A stretch of DNA of 64,000 bases, from positions 1-64,000 of the forward strand of contig UQLS01000009.1 of NCBI GenBank assembly GCA_900541915.1, read 5' to 3'. Below, in pieces: positions 52,788-61,126 of the stretch; positions within the stretch are counted from its first letter, which is position 1; every line of letters starts with the position of its first letter. A program made the position numbers and the translations under genes. The stretch is from an uncultured Phascolarctobacterium sp. (lineage in GTDB: Bacteria; Bacillota; Negativicutes; Acidaminococcales; Acidaminococcaceae). The notes beneath the pieces were generated by a model that was not told the origin of the DNA, searched no databases, and saw only the letters and a list, made by a program, of their open reading frames with translations.

Positions 52788-53429
52788 TCACTCCTTCTCT
52801 GTATTCTTCTTACTTTTGCATATCTTATCAACAATAAAATAAGTTCTGGCAACACGGTATCTTTCTGCATCCATGATTGTCAAAATTTTATTAGCAGCCT
52901 TTTCTACAATGTCATTGACAATAATATAATCGTATTCAGCCGCATAGGTTAATTCACTGGCAGCAGAAGCCATTCTGCGTTTGATAACATCCTCGCTGTC
53001 GGTACCACGTTTATAAATTCTCGCAGACAATTCATCTAAAGACGGCGGCACGATAAACACAAATACCCCCTCGGGGAAACGCTGCTTAATCTGCAATGCC
53101 CCCTGGATATCAATCTCCAGCAGTACATCCTTGCCTGCATTAAGCAAATCCATAACATACTGTCTGGGTGTACCATAATAATTGCCGTAAACTTCTGCAT
53201 ATTCCAGCAATTCGTCAGCAGCAATCATTTCTTTTACCTGCTCAACAGTTTTAAAAAAATAATTAACACCGTCTACTTCGCCTACACGCGGCTGGCGGGT
53301 AGTTACTGATACAGAATAACCCAAGTCCGGCAGCTTTTCGCGCAGCAGCTGGCAAATAGTACCCTTGCCTGCTCCGGACGGGCCAGATACAACAAGCAGG
53401 ACTCCCTGCGGTTTTACAGTTTTTTCCAT
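52788..53429 (-). CDS. gmk: Guanylate kinase
   Basis: Phosphorylates GMP to GDP. The 213-residue protein has the P-loop SGPSGAGKGTICQLL (14-28), the GMP-binding TTRQPRVGEVDGVNYFF segment, EYAEVYGNYYGTPRQYV, LLEIDIQGALQIK and IFIVPPS-like sequence FVFIVPPSLDEL. The C-terminal 30 residues are lysine-rich. It is located between remA and rpoZ, as in Bacillus, where guanine nucleotide supply and omega are linked to stringent control. Confidence 0.97.
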   Translation of the reverse strand: MEKTVKPQGVLLVVSGPSGAGKGTICQLLREKLPDLGYSVSVTTRQPRVGEVDGVNYFFKTVEQVKEMIAADELLEYAEVYGNYYGTPRQYVMDLLNAGKDVLLEIDIQGALQIKQRFPEGVFVFIVPPSLDELSARIYKRGTDSEDVIKRRMASAASELTYAAEYDYIIVNDIVEKAANKILTIMDAERYRVARTYFIVDKICKSKKNTEKE

Positions 53430-53441
53430 TTTCTTCCCTGC

Positions 53442-53702
53442 CTATTCTTCATCTTCATCGTCAGTTTGAATCAAACGATTAGCAACAGTTTCCGGCTGTA
53501 CAGCAGAAAGTATAATATGACCACTGTCAGTCACAACCACAGCACGAGTACGTCTGCCGTAAGTAGCATCAATCAGCATACCTTTGTCACGTGCTTCCTG
53601 AATGATACGTTTGATAGGAGCGGATTCCGGACTGATAATGGAAATAATCCGGTTGGCCGCTACAATATTGCCGAAGCCGATATTTATAAGCTTAATGTCC
53701 AT
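53442..53702 (-). CDS. remA: RemA/DUF370-family DNA-binding regulator
   Basis: In Bacillus, RemA is a ring-forming DNA-binding protein that activates matrix and osmoprotection genes. This 86-residue homologue keeps the family pattern: IKLINIGFGNIVAANRII, SPESAPIKRIIQEARDKG, and the basic IDATYGRRTRAVVVTDSGHI. Arg residues in the last phrase contribute to DNA contact in the known structures. Biofilm genes need not be the target in this organism, so the regulon is open. AGGAGG lies before the ATG. It sits between yicC and gmk. Confidence 0.9.
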   Translation of the reverse strand: MDIKLINIGFGNIVAANRIISIISPESAPIKRIIQEARDKGMLIDATYGRRTRAVVVTDSGHIILSAVQPETVANRLIQTDDEDEE

Positions 53703-53720
53703 TAAACCGCTGACCTCCTG

Positions 53721-54620
53721 CTATTCAATATTCTGAATCTGTTCTCTGATTTTTTCTATTTCAGCCTTAATTTCTACTACTATCTGCGCTAAGGTATAAT
53801 CATTAGCCTTGGAAGCAATAGTATTGGCTTCACGATTAAATTCCTGAATCAAAAAGTCAAGTTTACGTCCTACCGGCTGGTCTGACGCAATAATCTGTTT
53901 AAACTGTTTGATATGGCTCTTTAATCTTACTATTTCTTCGGTGATGCTGGCACGGTCAGCAAATACAGCAACTTCCTGCAAAATTCTTTCTGGTTCTACA
54001 GTAATATTATGCTCTGCCAGAAGGCCATTCAGTCTTTCAGTAAGCTTCGCCTGATATTCTGCAACAACCTGCGGAGAACGCTGTTCAATAAGCGCCAGTT
54101 TTTCAGCAATCAAGTCAGCACGATAAATAAAGTCACCGTAAATGTTGCCACCTTCTACAGTACGCATCTTAACCAGATTATCCACTGCCATGGAAACAGC
54201 AGTTTCAACCTTCGGCCACACACTTTCTACATCAAAAAAGCCTTCCTTAACATTGATGACATCCTGACAGCGTGCCAGATACATTACCTCAGCAGCAGTA
54301 TTGATACCGATATCATTTACGCCAATGGAAGCACCGATTTCCTGCAAAGCCTGATGATAGGCAGCAGCCAGCTTCTTATCCACCTTTAAAGTACAGTTTT
54401 CACTGCTGGTATAATCAGCATTTATATACACGTCAATACGTCCACGATTTACCGTTTTCAGGATGGTCTTGCGGATTTTATCCTCCAGTGGATTCAAAAA
54501 GCGCGGCAACCTGATGGATACTTCGTTATAACGATGGTTGACAGTTTTCATCTCTACCGTAATGGAAAAATCATTATCTTCATACTCACCGCGCCCAAAG
54601 CCGGTCATACTTTTCAGCAC
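53721..54620 (-). CDS. yicC: YicC/YloC-family endoribonuclease
   Basis: A member of a recently recognised endoribonuclease family. The 299-residue protein begins LKSMTGFGRGEYE, contains ETVNHRY-like EMKTVNHRYNEVSIRLPRF, and ends with the DUF1732 domain: GRKLDFLIQEFNREANTIA and KANDYTLAQIVVEIKAEIEK. Translation starts at GTG, with AGGAGG six bases upstream. It heads the conserved cluster and is divergent from rqcH. An extended -10 promoter lies about 75 bases upstream. Confidence 0.93.
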   Translation of the reverse strand: MLKSMTGFGRGEYEDNDFSITVEMKTVNHRYNEVSIRLPRFLNPLEDKIRKTILKTVNRGRIDVYINADYTSSENCTLKVDKKLAAAYHQALQEIGASIGVNDIGINTAAEVMYLARCQDVINVKEGFFDVESVWPKVETAVSMAVDNLVKMRTVEGGNIYGDFIYRADLIAEKLALIEQRSPQVVAEYQAKLTERLNGLLAEHNITVEPERILQEVAVFADRASITEEIVRLKSHIKQFKQIIASDQPVGRKLDFLIQEFNREANTIASKANDYTLAQIVVEIKAEIEKIREQIQNIE

Positions 54621-54695
54621 AGAACGCCTCCTAACTCTTGCTTAAGGAAATTTTACTATACTAACAAAAATAAGCTTCACTTATCTTGAACATTT

Positions 54696-54724
54696 ATTAT
54701 AGCATATTTTTCGGCTTTTTTCAG
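54696..54724 (-). promoter_or_regulatory. Promoter of the yicC-remA-gmk-rpoZ-coaBC operon
   Basis: Minus-strand TGC-TATAAT (54696-54704) is an extended -10, with a weak CTGAAA 17 bp upstream at 54719-54724. Confidence 0.6.
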
Positions 54725-54804
54725 CGTTTTTCCAAATTTAACGCGAAAATTCTTCTCCGCTTATTAAAAATACGCCTAACTTATGCCCATATTTTCAGCA
54801 GCTT

Positions 54805-54813
54805 TGCTATAAT
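54805..54813 (+). promoter_or_regulatory. Extended -10 promoter of rqcH
   Basis: TGC-TATAAT on the plus strand, 27 bases before the ATG. No good -35 is seen, which is acceptable for an extended -10. Confidence 0.55.
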
Positions 54814-54840
54814 ATAAACATCATAATAAAGGAGTTTGCC

Positions 54841-56583
54841 ATGAATTTAGAAGGTCTTACACTAAAACTACTTACAGATTATTTAAATAAAAATCTTTTA
54901 GGCAGTAAAATCTATAAAATCTCTATGCCTACACCACATTCACTGCTGCTTTTGGTAAAACGTGAACGTTCTACAGCAGCAGTTTTGGCAGATCTTGGCG
55001 GCTGCGGCCCTGTCATCTATCTGCCCGATAAACTGCCGGAAAATCCTGATACACCGCCGGCTTTCTGCATGCTGCTGCGTAAGCATCTGGAGGAAGGGCG
55101 CATTAACATAATTACGCAAAGCGGACTGGACCGTGTTATTACTTTTGAAGTAGATATGTTAGGCGCCAGCAGCAAAATTATTACTAAAAAAATTGTCTTC
55201 GAGCTGACAGGCAAAAACAGCAATATCATTCTTGTACAGGATAATATTATTTTGGATGCTTTAAGACATGTTAATGCTCAGCAAAGCAGTTATCGTACTA
55301 TCTTGCCCGGCAAAGAATATGTTTCACCCCCGCCCCAGGAAGGACTTAATCTTCTTGAATCCGGCCCAGCAGCCATTGCTGAACAAATCACTGCGATTCC
55401 AGCGGCTAACATTCTCAAGGCCTTAATCAGCGGCACTACCGGCATCGGCAAAAGTACTGCACTTGCCTTGCTGCAGACTGCAGATATCCTGCCCAATCAA
55501 GTAGCATTGGAAAATGCTGAAAAAAACAATCTTACAAAACAAATAACTTTATTACAGCATAATATGCAGTACCAGGAAAAGGTTTATGCTGTTATCGGCA
55601 AAACCAATCAGGTCAAAACGCTCCTTGTGATGCCTCCCGTGCAGCCGGAAGCAGGAACTCATATCAAAGAATTTGCCTGCATTAATGATGCTGTAAATTT
55701 TGCTGCTGCTTTAAAGCCAATCCAGCTGCCGAAACATGAACAGCTGCAAAAAATAACGACAGCAGAAATTTCCCGCCAAAAGAAAAAACTGCTTGTACTG
55801 CAAAACGATTTGGACAAAGCACAAAATGCTGAAGAACAAAAAATATATGCCGATACTCTCATGGCAAATATCTACCAGATAAAAAAAGGACAAGCTAAAG
55901 CCAGCCTGTATAATATCTACGACAACAGCCTCGTGGAAATAGCTCTTTCCCCAGAGTTGACTGCAGTTGAAAACGCCCAGGCTTATTATAAGCGCTACAA
56001 CAAATATAAACGCGCACAAACAGAACTATGCCAGCAAATTATTGCTACAGAAGATTTACTGCAATATCTCGGCAGTATAGAAGCTTCATTGCTGACAGCA
56101 GTAACTAAGACTGAAATAGAAGAAATTTCTCAGGAGCTTACTGCAGCTGGCCTCATACGTGATAACAAAAAGAAAAATAAGCTGTCAGCAGCTAAACCAC
56201 AGCCCTTACAGCTGCGTATTAGTGATGACAGCACTGTCTATATAGGTAAAAATAACCGCCAAAATGATTATGTTACTTTCACTATCGGCGGTCCCAATGA
56301 TTTATGGTTCCATACCAAAGACATACCTGGCTCACATGTTATCTTAAAAACATCATTGCCGCAGCCTGCAGAGCAGGACATTGATATTGCTGTCCAGCTG
56401 GCTGCTTATTTCAGCAAAGCTCGCAGCAACAGCAATATTCCTGTCGACTGCACGCAACGCCGTTTCGTTAAAAAACCCAGCGGCAGCAAACCCGGTTTTG
56501 TTATTTTTACCAATCAAAAAACTTATTTCACTACTCCAGATGAAACAAAAATCAACCAAATCCTGGAAAATAAAACTTTATAA
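54841..56583 (+). CDS. rqcH: NFACT-family ribosome quality-control protein RqcH
   Basis: Binds obstructed 50S subunits and adds C-terminal alanine tails to stalled peptides; formerly annotated as fibronectin-binding protein. The 580-residue protein has the NFACT-N domain (LTLKLLTDYLNKNLLGSKIY, FCMLLRKHLEEGRI, FELTGKNSNIIL). A helix-hairpin-helix and coiled-coil middle follows (about 180-420), then the NFACT-R domain with VYIGKNNRQNDYVTF, DLWFHTKDIPGSHVIL and RRFVKKPSGSKPGFV. AAAGGAG lies before the ATG. Its stop overlaps that of ydcF by six bases. Confidence 0.93.
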   Translation: MNLEGLTLKLLTDYLNKNLLGSKIYKISMPTPHSLLLLVKRERSTAAVLADLGGCGPVIYLPDKLPENPDTPPAFCMLLRKHLEEGRINIITQSGLDRVITFEVDMLGASSKIITKKIVFELTGKNSNIILVQDNIILDALRHVNAQQSSYRTILPGKEYVSPPPQEGLNLLESGPAAIAEQITAIPAANILKALISGTTGIGKSTALALLQTADILPNQVALENAEKNNLTKQITLLQHNMQYQEKVYAVIGKTNQVKTLLVMPPVQPEAGTHIKEFACINDAVNFAAALKPIQLPKHEQLQKITTAEISRQKKKLLVLQNDLDKAQNAEEQKIYADTLMANIYQIKKGQAKASLYNIYDNSLVEIALSPELTAVENAQAYYKRYNKYKRAQTELCQQIIATEDLLQYLGSIEASLLTAVTKTEIEEISQELTAAGLIRDNKKKNKLSAAKPQPLQLRISDDSTVYIGKNNRQNDYVTFTIGGPNDLWFHTKDIPGSHVILKTSLPQPAEQDIDIAVQLAAYFSKARSNSNIPVDCTQRRFVKKPSGSKPGFVIFTNQKTYFTTPDETKINQILENKTL

Positions 56584-57336
56584 CAGCTTTTTAGCAAATA
56601 TACCCAGATACTCGTGCAGAGCAAGATAACTTACGGTCAAAGCATCCTGCTGCGGTACAAAGCTGAAAATATTTACGTTAATGTACTCACTGCTTTGGTA
56701 ATCGCAGGGATATGGCAGAAAAGTAAAATAGGAGTCTATATTTTGACTTTCAAAATTCAGCAGACTGCGCCGCATATGAAAAGCAGAGGTAACTAGAACG
56801 ATTTTTTCAAAACCACGTTCACGGCATATAGCTAAGGCATTAGCAGCATTTTCTTCAGTATTTCTGGCTTGATTTTCTACCAGAATCATCTCTTTTGGCA
56901 CATTCAAATTAAGTAATATATTTCTGCTGATACGTGCTTCATTGCCGGATTCTGCAAAAACTTGTCCGCCTGTTACGAGAAGTGGTATCTGCATTCTTTT
57001 CTGTAGCTGCGCTGCCGTAAGCAAACGATTGGCAGAAAAGCCACCTAACTCGCCTTCACTGCACAATACGCTACCTCTTGCAGATGCTCCTCCGCCTAAT
57101 ACTAAGATTACATCAGCCTGCTCTATTTGCGCCGTGTGAATATTTTCCAATGGCCGCATCAGCAAACCTGAAACTAAGTTAGTAGATAATAAATACAATA
57201 CTGCTGTTATAACAGCAGCTAAATAACGTCCTCGCTGTTTATAATAAAATAAATACACCGATAAAAATACTAACAGCACTACAAAGATACCCGGAGGCAG
57301 CAATAAGGCAGCAATTATTTTCTGTACATAAAGCAT
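56578..57336 (-). CDS. YdcF-family (DUF218) membrane protein
   Basis: An inner-membrane protein with a DUF218 domain, a family that includes ElyC and SanA, linked to envelope integrity. The start at 57336 is used because GGAGGT lies just upstream. The 252-residue protein has two N-terminal spans (about 1-27 and 35-55), then VILVLGGGASARG, FSANRLLTAAQLQ, PLLVTGGQVF, ILVENQARNTEENA and VLVTSAFHMRRSLLNF. These are the glycine-rich loop and Asn/Arg/His residues typical of the family. The enzyme activity of DUF218 proteins is not firmly known. Confidence 0.88.
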   Translation of the reverse strand: MLYVQKIIAALLLPPGIFVVLLVFLSVYLFYYKQRGRYLAAVITAVLYLLSTNLVSGLLMRPLENIHTAQIEQADVILVLGGGASARGSVLCSEGELGGFSANRLLTAAQLQKRMQIPLLVTGGQVFAESGNEARISRNILLNLNVPKEMILVENQARNTEENAANALAICRERGFEKIVLVTSAFHMRRSLLNFESQNIDSYFTFLPYPCDYQSSEYINVNIFSFVPQQDALTVSYLALHEYLGIFAKKLL

Positions 57337-57413
57337 AAAAGTTACCTCCTTCTTTACCCAGATATTAACGGCAATCTGTATTCCTGTCAATAAGTAAAAA
57401 ATTCTGAAACATA

Positions 57414-57446
57414 AAAAATCCGCCAGTATTTACTGGCGGATTTTTT
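57414..57446 (-). terminator. Terminator of the nitroreductase gene
   Basis: A stem of about 15 bp (57414-57429 with 57432-57446), AAAATCCGCCAGTA and its complement, with U runs in both directions. It also separates ydcF from the nitroreductase. Confidence 0.87.
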
Positions 57447-57452
57447 ATTCAC

Positions 57453-58262
57453 TTATTGAAATTCTACTTTTAAATGCTGACGTTCAGGCATTCTTTTAAA
57501 TTTATACTTAGGATAACCTAACATCAAAGTACCAACAATCTTATGCTTAGGCGGTACATTAACCAAATCAAGCAACGGCTGGTAACCGGCAATACCGCAG
57601 GATTGAATAAAACCTGCAATAGTAGTGCCAAGGCCAATAGTAGGAGCAAATAATTCAGCATAAGCCCAGCACTGTTCTGCATTACTTACACCTGTAACAT
57701 TCAGTCTTCTTGCCAAAGCAAACACTAAGACCGGTGCATGACGGGCAATAATATCCTGTCCCCGCTCGCGATAAGCACGCAGTACTGTCATAAAATAGCG
57801 TTTATTTTCAGTACCGGCAGCAACTTCTTCATCCATCCAATCAGCTACGGCATCAGCAATAGCTTTTATTTTTTCTTGATCTCTGATGACGATATAATAC
57901 ATACCCTGAGAATTACCGGCAGTAGGTGCATAACGGCAAATATCTAAAAGTCGGGTAATTTCTTCTTCGGTAGGTATTGCATCCTTAAAAGTACGCACAC
58001 TTCTGCGCATACGCAAAAACTCATACGCAGTATCCGCAGCAAGTACAGGCATAGTAACAGGGCGCTGTTTTTCCAGTGGAGTATATTTATTATCCAAAGC
58101 GCCAACCGGACAAATTGCAACACAATGACCGCAGCTCATGCAGCCACGATCAAAATGACATTCCGGACCGTTCTCCCCCATTGTAAGGATGCAAGACGGA
58201 CAGCTCTCTACACAAATACCGCACTTTAAACATTTTTCCTGATTAACCTGTAATAAATCCAC
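57453..58262 (-). CDS. Nitroreductase-family protein with N-terminal 2x[4Fe-4S] ferredoxin domain
   Basis: Two ferredoxin-like cysteine sets (C11, C14, C17, C21 and C41, C44, C47, C51, in CLKCGICVESC and CMSCGHCVAIC) are fused to an FMN nitroreductase domain. That domain begins at FLRMRRSVRTFKD and contains YAPTAGNSQGMYYIVI and GLGTTIAGFI. This fusion is common in anaerobes and implies electrons from ferredoxin-type donors. The natural substrate is unknown. Translation starts at GTG, with GAGGTG upstream. It lies 10 bases behind the 58273 gene, so the two form an operon. Confidence 0.9.
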   Translation of the reverse strand: MDLLQVNQEKCLKCGICVESCPSCILTMGENGPECHFDRGCMSCGHCVAICPVGALDNKYTPLEKQRPVTMPVLAADTAYEFLRMRRSVRTFKDAIPTEEEITRLLDICRYAPTAGNSQGMYYIVIRDQEKIKAIADAVADWMDEEVAAGTENKRYFMTVLRAYRERGQDIIARHAPVLVFALARRLNVTGVSNAEQCWAYAELFAPTIGLGTTIAGFIQSCGIAGYQPLLDLVNVPPKHKIVGTLMLGYPKYKFKRMPERQHLKVEFQ

Positions 58263-58272
58263 TTAAAACACC

Positions 58273-58665
58273 TCAGTCTTCAAAACAAATAAATTCCAGC
58301 CCGCTGAAATCCGTCATATAACGGGCATCCTTATAGGCCTTGGAAATAAGCTCCTTATCTCCTTTTTCCACACCTTCTGCATTAGCTAATCCCAAATAAG
58401 CACATGCTGATTGGGCATTAAAATTTTTAGCCTGTTCCAAAAGAGCAGTTTTATCAGCATCGCTGATTTTGCCTTTGTTCGGATATATATCTGTAGAAGC
58501 TATAATAAATGTCAGCTGTTCTCCGCTTTTCGCAACAACATGCGGCAGGCTTCTTTTATCCGGCTGGGCAAAATCAATCTCATATCCCTTATTTTCCAGA
58601 TATTGAATCAGTACCTGCAGTCCGAATTCATGAATTTCTTGTTCACTCATTAACTCTCTGCTCAT
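58273..58665 (-). CDS. Hypothetical cytosolic protein
   Basis: A 130-residue acidic protein that I cannot assign. It begins with a helix (MSEQEIHEFGLQVLIQYLENKGYEI in two parts) followed by strand-like segments HVVAKSGEQLTFIIAST and ACAYLGLANAEGVEKGD, ending in FSGLEFICFED. The alternation of helix, strand and an Asp/Glu-rich edge loosely recalls small restriction-endonuclease-like folds, but no complete motif is present. No signal peptide or span is seen. It is cotranscribed with the Fe-S nitroreductase, with GGGAGTG before its ATG. Confidence 0.7.
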   Translation of the reverse strand: MSRELMSEQEIHEFGLQVLIQYLENKGYEIDFAQPDKRSLPHVVAKSGEQLTFIIASTDIYPNKGKISDADKTALLEQAKNFNAQSACAYLGLANAEGVEKGDKELISKAYKDARYMTDFSGLEFICFED

Positions 58666-58737
58666 TATTACACTCCCATTACTTCATAATATTATTTTAA
58701 ACATATCTGACTATTCAGTCAACATTCTCTTTCTCAT

Positions 58738-58784
58738 AAAAAGAAACCCATTGGTATAGAAGCATCTATCCTCTGGGTTCTTTA
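58738..58784 (-). terminator. Terminator of murB
   Basis: The outer stem AAAGAACCCA / TGGGTTTCTTT (right arm 58774-58783, left 58739-58750) and an inner GGATAG / CTATACC stem form a long hairpin. TTTTT follows on the minus strand. Confidence 0.75.
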
Positions 58785-58794
58785 AACTATAAGA

Positions 58795-59706
58795 CTATTC
58801 CTCTCCTATTACAAGCACCTCGGGCTGCAAATACACACCATGAGCTGCCATAACACGATCCTGAACATCCTTAATCAGCTGCAATACATCTGCAGCAGTA
58901 GCATTACCTATATTGACAACAAAACCGGCATGCTTTTCAGAAACTTGTGCACCGCCTACAGTATAACCTTTAAGCCCTGTCTGATCAATAAGCGTTCCGG
59001 CAAAATATCCCGGCGGACGTTTAAACATACTACCTGCACTGGGCAGTTCAAGAGGCTGCTTGCTGATACGACGCTGACTGAAATCATCCATCTTGGCATA
59101 AATATCACTCTGCGTAGCCTTTTTTAAAGTAACAGTTACAGATGTCACAATAAGTCCGCTATTTTGCAGCGCAGTCTTTCTATAGGCAAATTGCAAGTCA
59201 TCCGCTGATAAAACAGTAACTTTACCTGCTGCATCCATTACTCTGACTGATGATACTACATTAGCCATTTCACCATCATAGGCACCTGCATTCATATATA
59301 CTGCACCGCCGATACTGCCAGGAATACCTACAGCGAACTCCATACCAGTAAAAGAATTTTCTGCGGCCTTTCTGGATGCCAGTGCCAATGAAACACCACT
59401 GCCAAAAGTAATACCGTTTTCTTCAACCTTGATTTCGTTCAGCATGTTTCCCAGCTTGATTACCAAACCGCGAATACCTTTATCACGAACAAGCAGATTG
59501 GAACCATTACCAATCAAAGTTACGGGAATATTATTGGCAGCTGCTTTTTGCAGCAAATTGCTCAGCTCAGTTTCATTTTTAGGCATAGCCATCATATCTG
59601 CGGGACCGCCGATACGGAATGATGTATGCCTGCTCATCGGTTCATCCAACAGCAAAGGTCTATCAGTGCAACCGGCAAAAACATCCTGCAATTTGAGGCT
59701 CTTCAT
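58795..59706 (-). CDS. murB: UDP-N-acetylenolpyruvoylglucosamine reductase
   Basis: The second committed step of peptidoglycan precursor synthesis, FAD- and NADPH-dependent. The 303-residue protein is a type II MurB. It has RHTSFRIGGPADMMAMPK, the FAD loop IGNGSNLLVRDKGIRG, GMEFAVGIPGSIGGAVYMNAGAYDGEM in consecutive parts, and LPSAGSMFKRPPGYFAG with the catalytic serine. GAQVSEKHAGFVVN follows near the end. Its ATG shares one base with the stop of the YlbF-family gene (TAATG). Confidence 0.97.
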   Translation of the reverse strand: MKSLKLQDVFAGCTDRPLLLDEPMSRHTSFRIGGPADMMAMPKNETELSNLLQKAAANNIPVTLIGNGSNLLVRDKGIRGLVIKLGNMLNEIKVEENGITFGSGVSLALASRKAAENSFTGMEFAVGIPGSIGGAVYMNAGAYDGEMANVVSSVRVMDAAGKVTVLSADDLQFAYRKTALQNSGLIVTSVTVTLKKATQSDIYAKMDDFSQRRISKQPLELPSAGSMFKRPPGYFAGTLIDQTGLKGYTVGGAQVSEKHAGFVVNIGNATAADVLQLIKDVQDRVMAAHGVYLQPEVLVIGEE

Positions 59707-60047
59707 TATTTTTCACCAACAACTTCTTTTACTACATCATTAATAGATTTAGTAATATCTGCCATCATCATCTGGAAACGCATAAATGCATTGAGATATT
59801 CCATAGCTTCGCTTTTCAAAGCCAGCAGATTATATAGGCTCTTAATTTTTTCAGTTTTTTCGGCAGGAGGTTCCTGTCCTTGATATTTGGCAATTTCGAC
59901 TTCCTGATTCAGCTGCAGGAATTCATCTACCAATTTTTTGGTTTCAGGCTCCTTAGCCAGCAGTTCATTTGCTTCTTTTAATTTTTTAAATTCATGGCTT
60001 TCACGCATTGCTTTTGCCAGTTCATTAGCACAATCATAAACGTTCAT
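59706..60047 (-). CDS. YlbF/YmcA-family protein
   Basis: A 113-residue all-helical protein of the YlbF family. Members in Bacillus form the YlbF-YmcA-YaaT complex that assists RNase Y, and so influence competence, sporulation and biofilm. The family pattern is visible in YDCANELAKAMRESHEFKKLKEA, split over helix 1, and EPETKKLVDEFLQLNQEVEI, with the C-terminal LMAYLNA-like MEYLNAFMRFQMMMADI helix. rny is in the same window 30 kb away. The gene is coupled to murB by a one-base overlap, which has no clear functional meaning. Confidence 0.85.
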   Translation of the reverse strand: MNVYDCANELAKAMRESHEFKKLKEANELLAKEPETKKLVDEFLQLNQEVEIAKYQGQEPPAEKTEKIKSLYNLLALKSEAMEYLNAFMRFQMMMADITKSINDVVKEVVGEK

Positions 60048-60073
60048 TTATTTCACCTCAGTAAATATAGATA

Positions 60074-61126
60074 TTAATTTAAAGACTCCAAAGGAAGGTT
60101 AAGATGCGCATATTTTGAACAATCGCCATATTCAAAATGCCACCATTCCATTTCTATACCGGAAAATCCATGTTTCGTCATTATTTCTCGCAGCAGACTG
60201 CGCAGATAACGCTGTTTTTCCGTACCTCCTGCGTAGGAAGAATATTGCCTCATAGATGGTTCATCAAAACCACTTATCATTTCAACAGGATTTCCTGTTG
60301 TTAAATCATAAAGACTTACATCAACAGCTAAACCAGTATTATGTACGCTTCCTTTTACGTCAGGATCTTCCAACATAAACTTTTTATTGTCGGGCAAAGC
60401 TAAATATGCCAGTTTGCTTATTGCCCATGGACGATAAGCATCCCAGACCATAATACCATAACCCCATGTATTAAGCTCTTTGCTTACCTTCTCCAAAGCA
60501 GCTGCAGTTTCAGCTGCTAAATACATGTTTTGAGACTTATACAGCGGAGCACCAAAACAGTTATCACTGCCAGCATAAACAGATACCAATTTAAGCCCGG
60601 AAATATTTGCCAGATTTACCAGCTGAGCCTGTGCCCCTGCCGCCAAAGCAGCAGGCATTACTGCCTTATCAGCATCACTGCGCAATTTTTCCCAGTCATT
60701 CACGGCAGGTAGTCTGAACGGCAAAGCATTCTCACCATTGCCAGTACCTAAAAAATAGCGGCTATAGCGATGTCCGCCTACTTTACAGGTTATGCCATAA
60801 CCATCCTTATCTCTTTCAAAGCTTACATTAGCTTCTGAACCGGTAATAGGCCCAGCTTCATTCATCAGATAAGAATCAAAATGCTCTTTCTGCAAAGGAA
60901 AAATATTGGCTTTGGCAAAGCAATTATCTTCTCGTAAAGTACGATATAACAGCTCAAGATTGCCATCATTTTCTCGAATCAGGATATTCTCGCCATTACC
61001 ATAATAAAATCCAAGAATATATTTTACATCCTTAGGCACATCGGCAGGTGCTCCGGCAATAGCCATCCCCTGCCAGCAGAAAATCAGGCCGGCGCATACA
61101 CCGGCCAGAAATTTATTCATTTTCAT
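60074..61126 (-). CDS. VanX-like D-alanyl-D-alanine dipeptidase (M15D) with extra N-terminal domain
   Basis: A secreted or periplasmic peptidase of 350 residues. The first 25 form a signal peptide (FLAGVCAGLIFCWQGMAIAGA). The C-terminal half (about 175-350) has the M15D signature: DAYRP at 229-233, SVHNTGLAVD with zinc ligands H262 and D269, and EMEWWHFEY with E327 and H330. VanX itself is only about 200 residues. Here residues 30-165 add a beta-rich domain (GNLELLYRTL, NVSFERDKDGYGITCKVG). The start shares one base with the upstream hydrolase stop. Likely role is release or recycling of D-Ala; resistance is not implied. Confidence 0.85.
   Translation of the reverse strand: MKMNKFLAGVCAGLIFCWQGMAIAGAPADVPKDVKYILGFYYGNGENILIRENDGNLELLYRTLREDNCFAKANIFPLQKEHFDSYLMNEAGPITGSEANVSFERDKDGYGITCKVGGHRYSRYFLGTGNGENALPFRLPAVNDWEKLRSDADKAVMPAALAAGAQAQLVNLANISGLKLVSVYAGSDNCFGAPLYKSQNMYLAAETAAALEKVSKELNTWGYGIMVWDAYRPWAISKLAYLALPDNKKFMLEDPDVKGSVHNTGLAVDVSLYDLTTGNPVEMISGFDEPSMRQYSSYAGGTEKQRYLRSLLREIMTKHGFSGIEMEWWHFEYGDCSKYAHLNLPLESLN

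Noticed and set aside
60074..61126. VanX-like gene as a glycopeptide-resistance determinant
   Set aside because: There is no vanH, D-Ala-D-Lac ligase or vanRS beside it, and VanX homologues occur widely without resistance.
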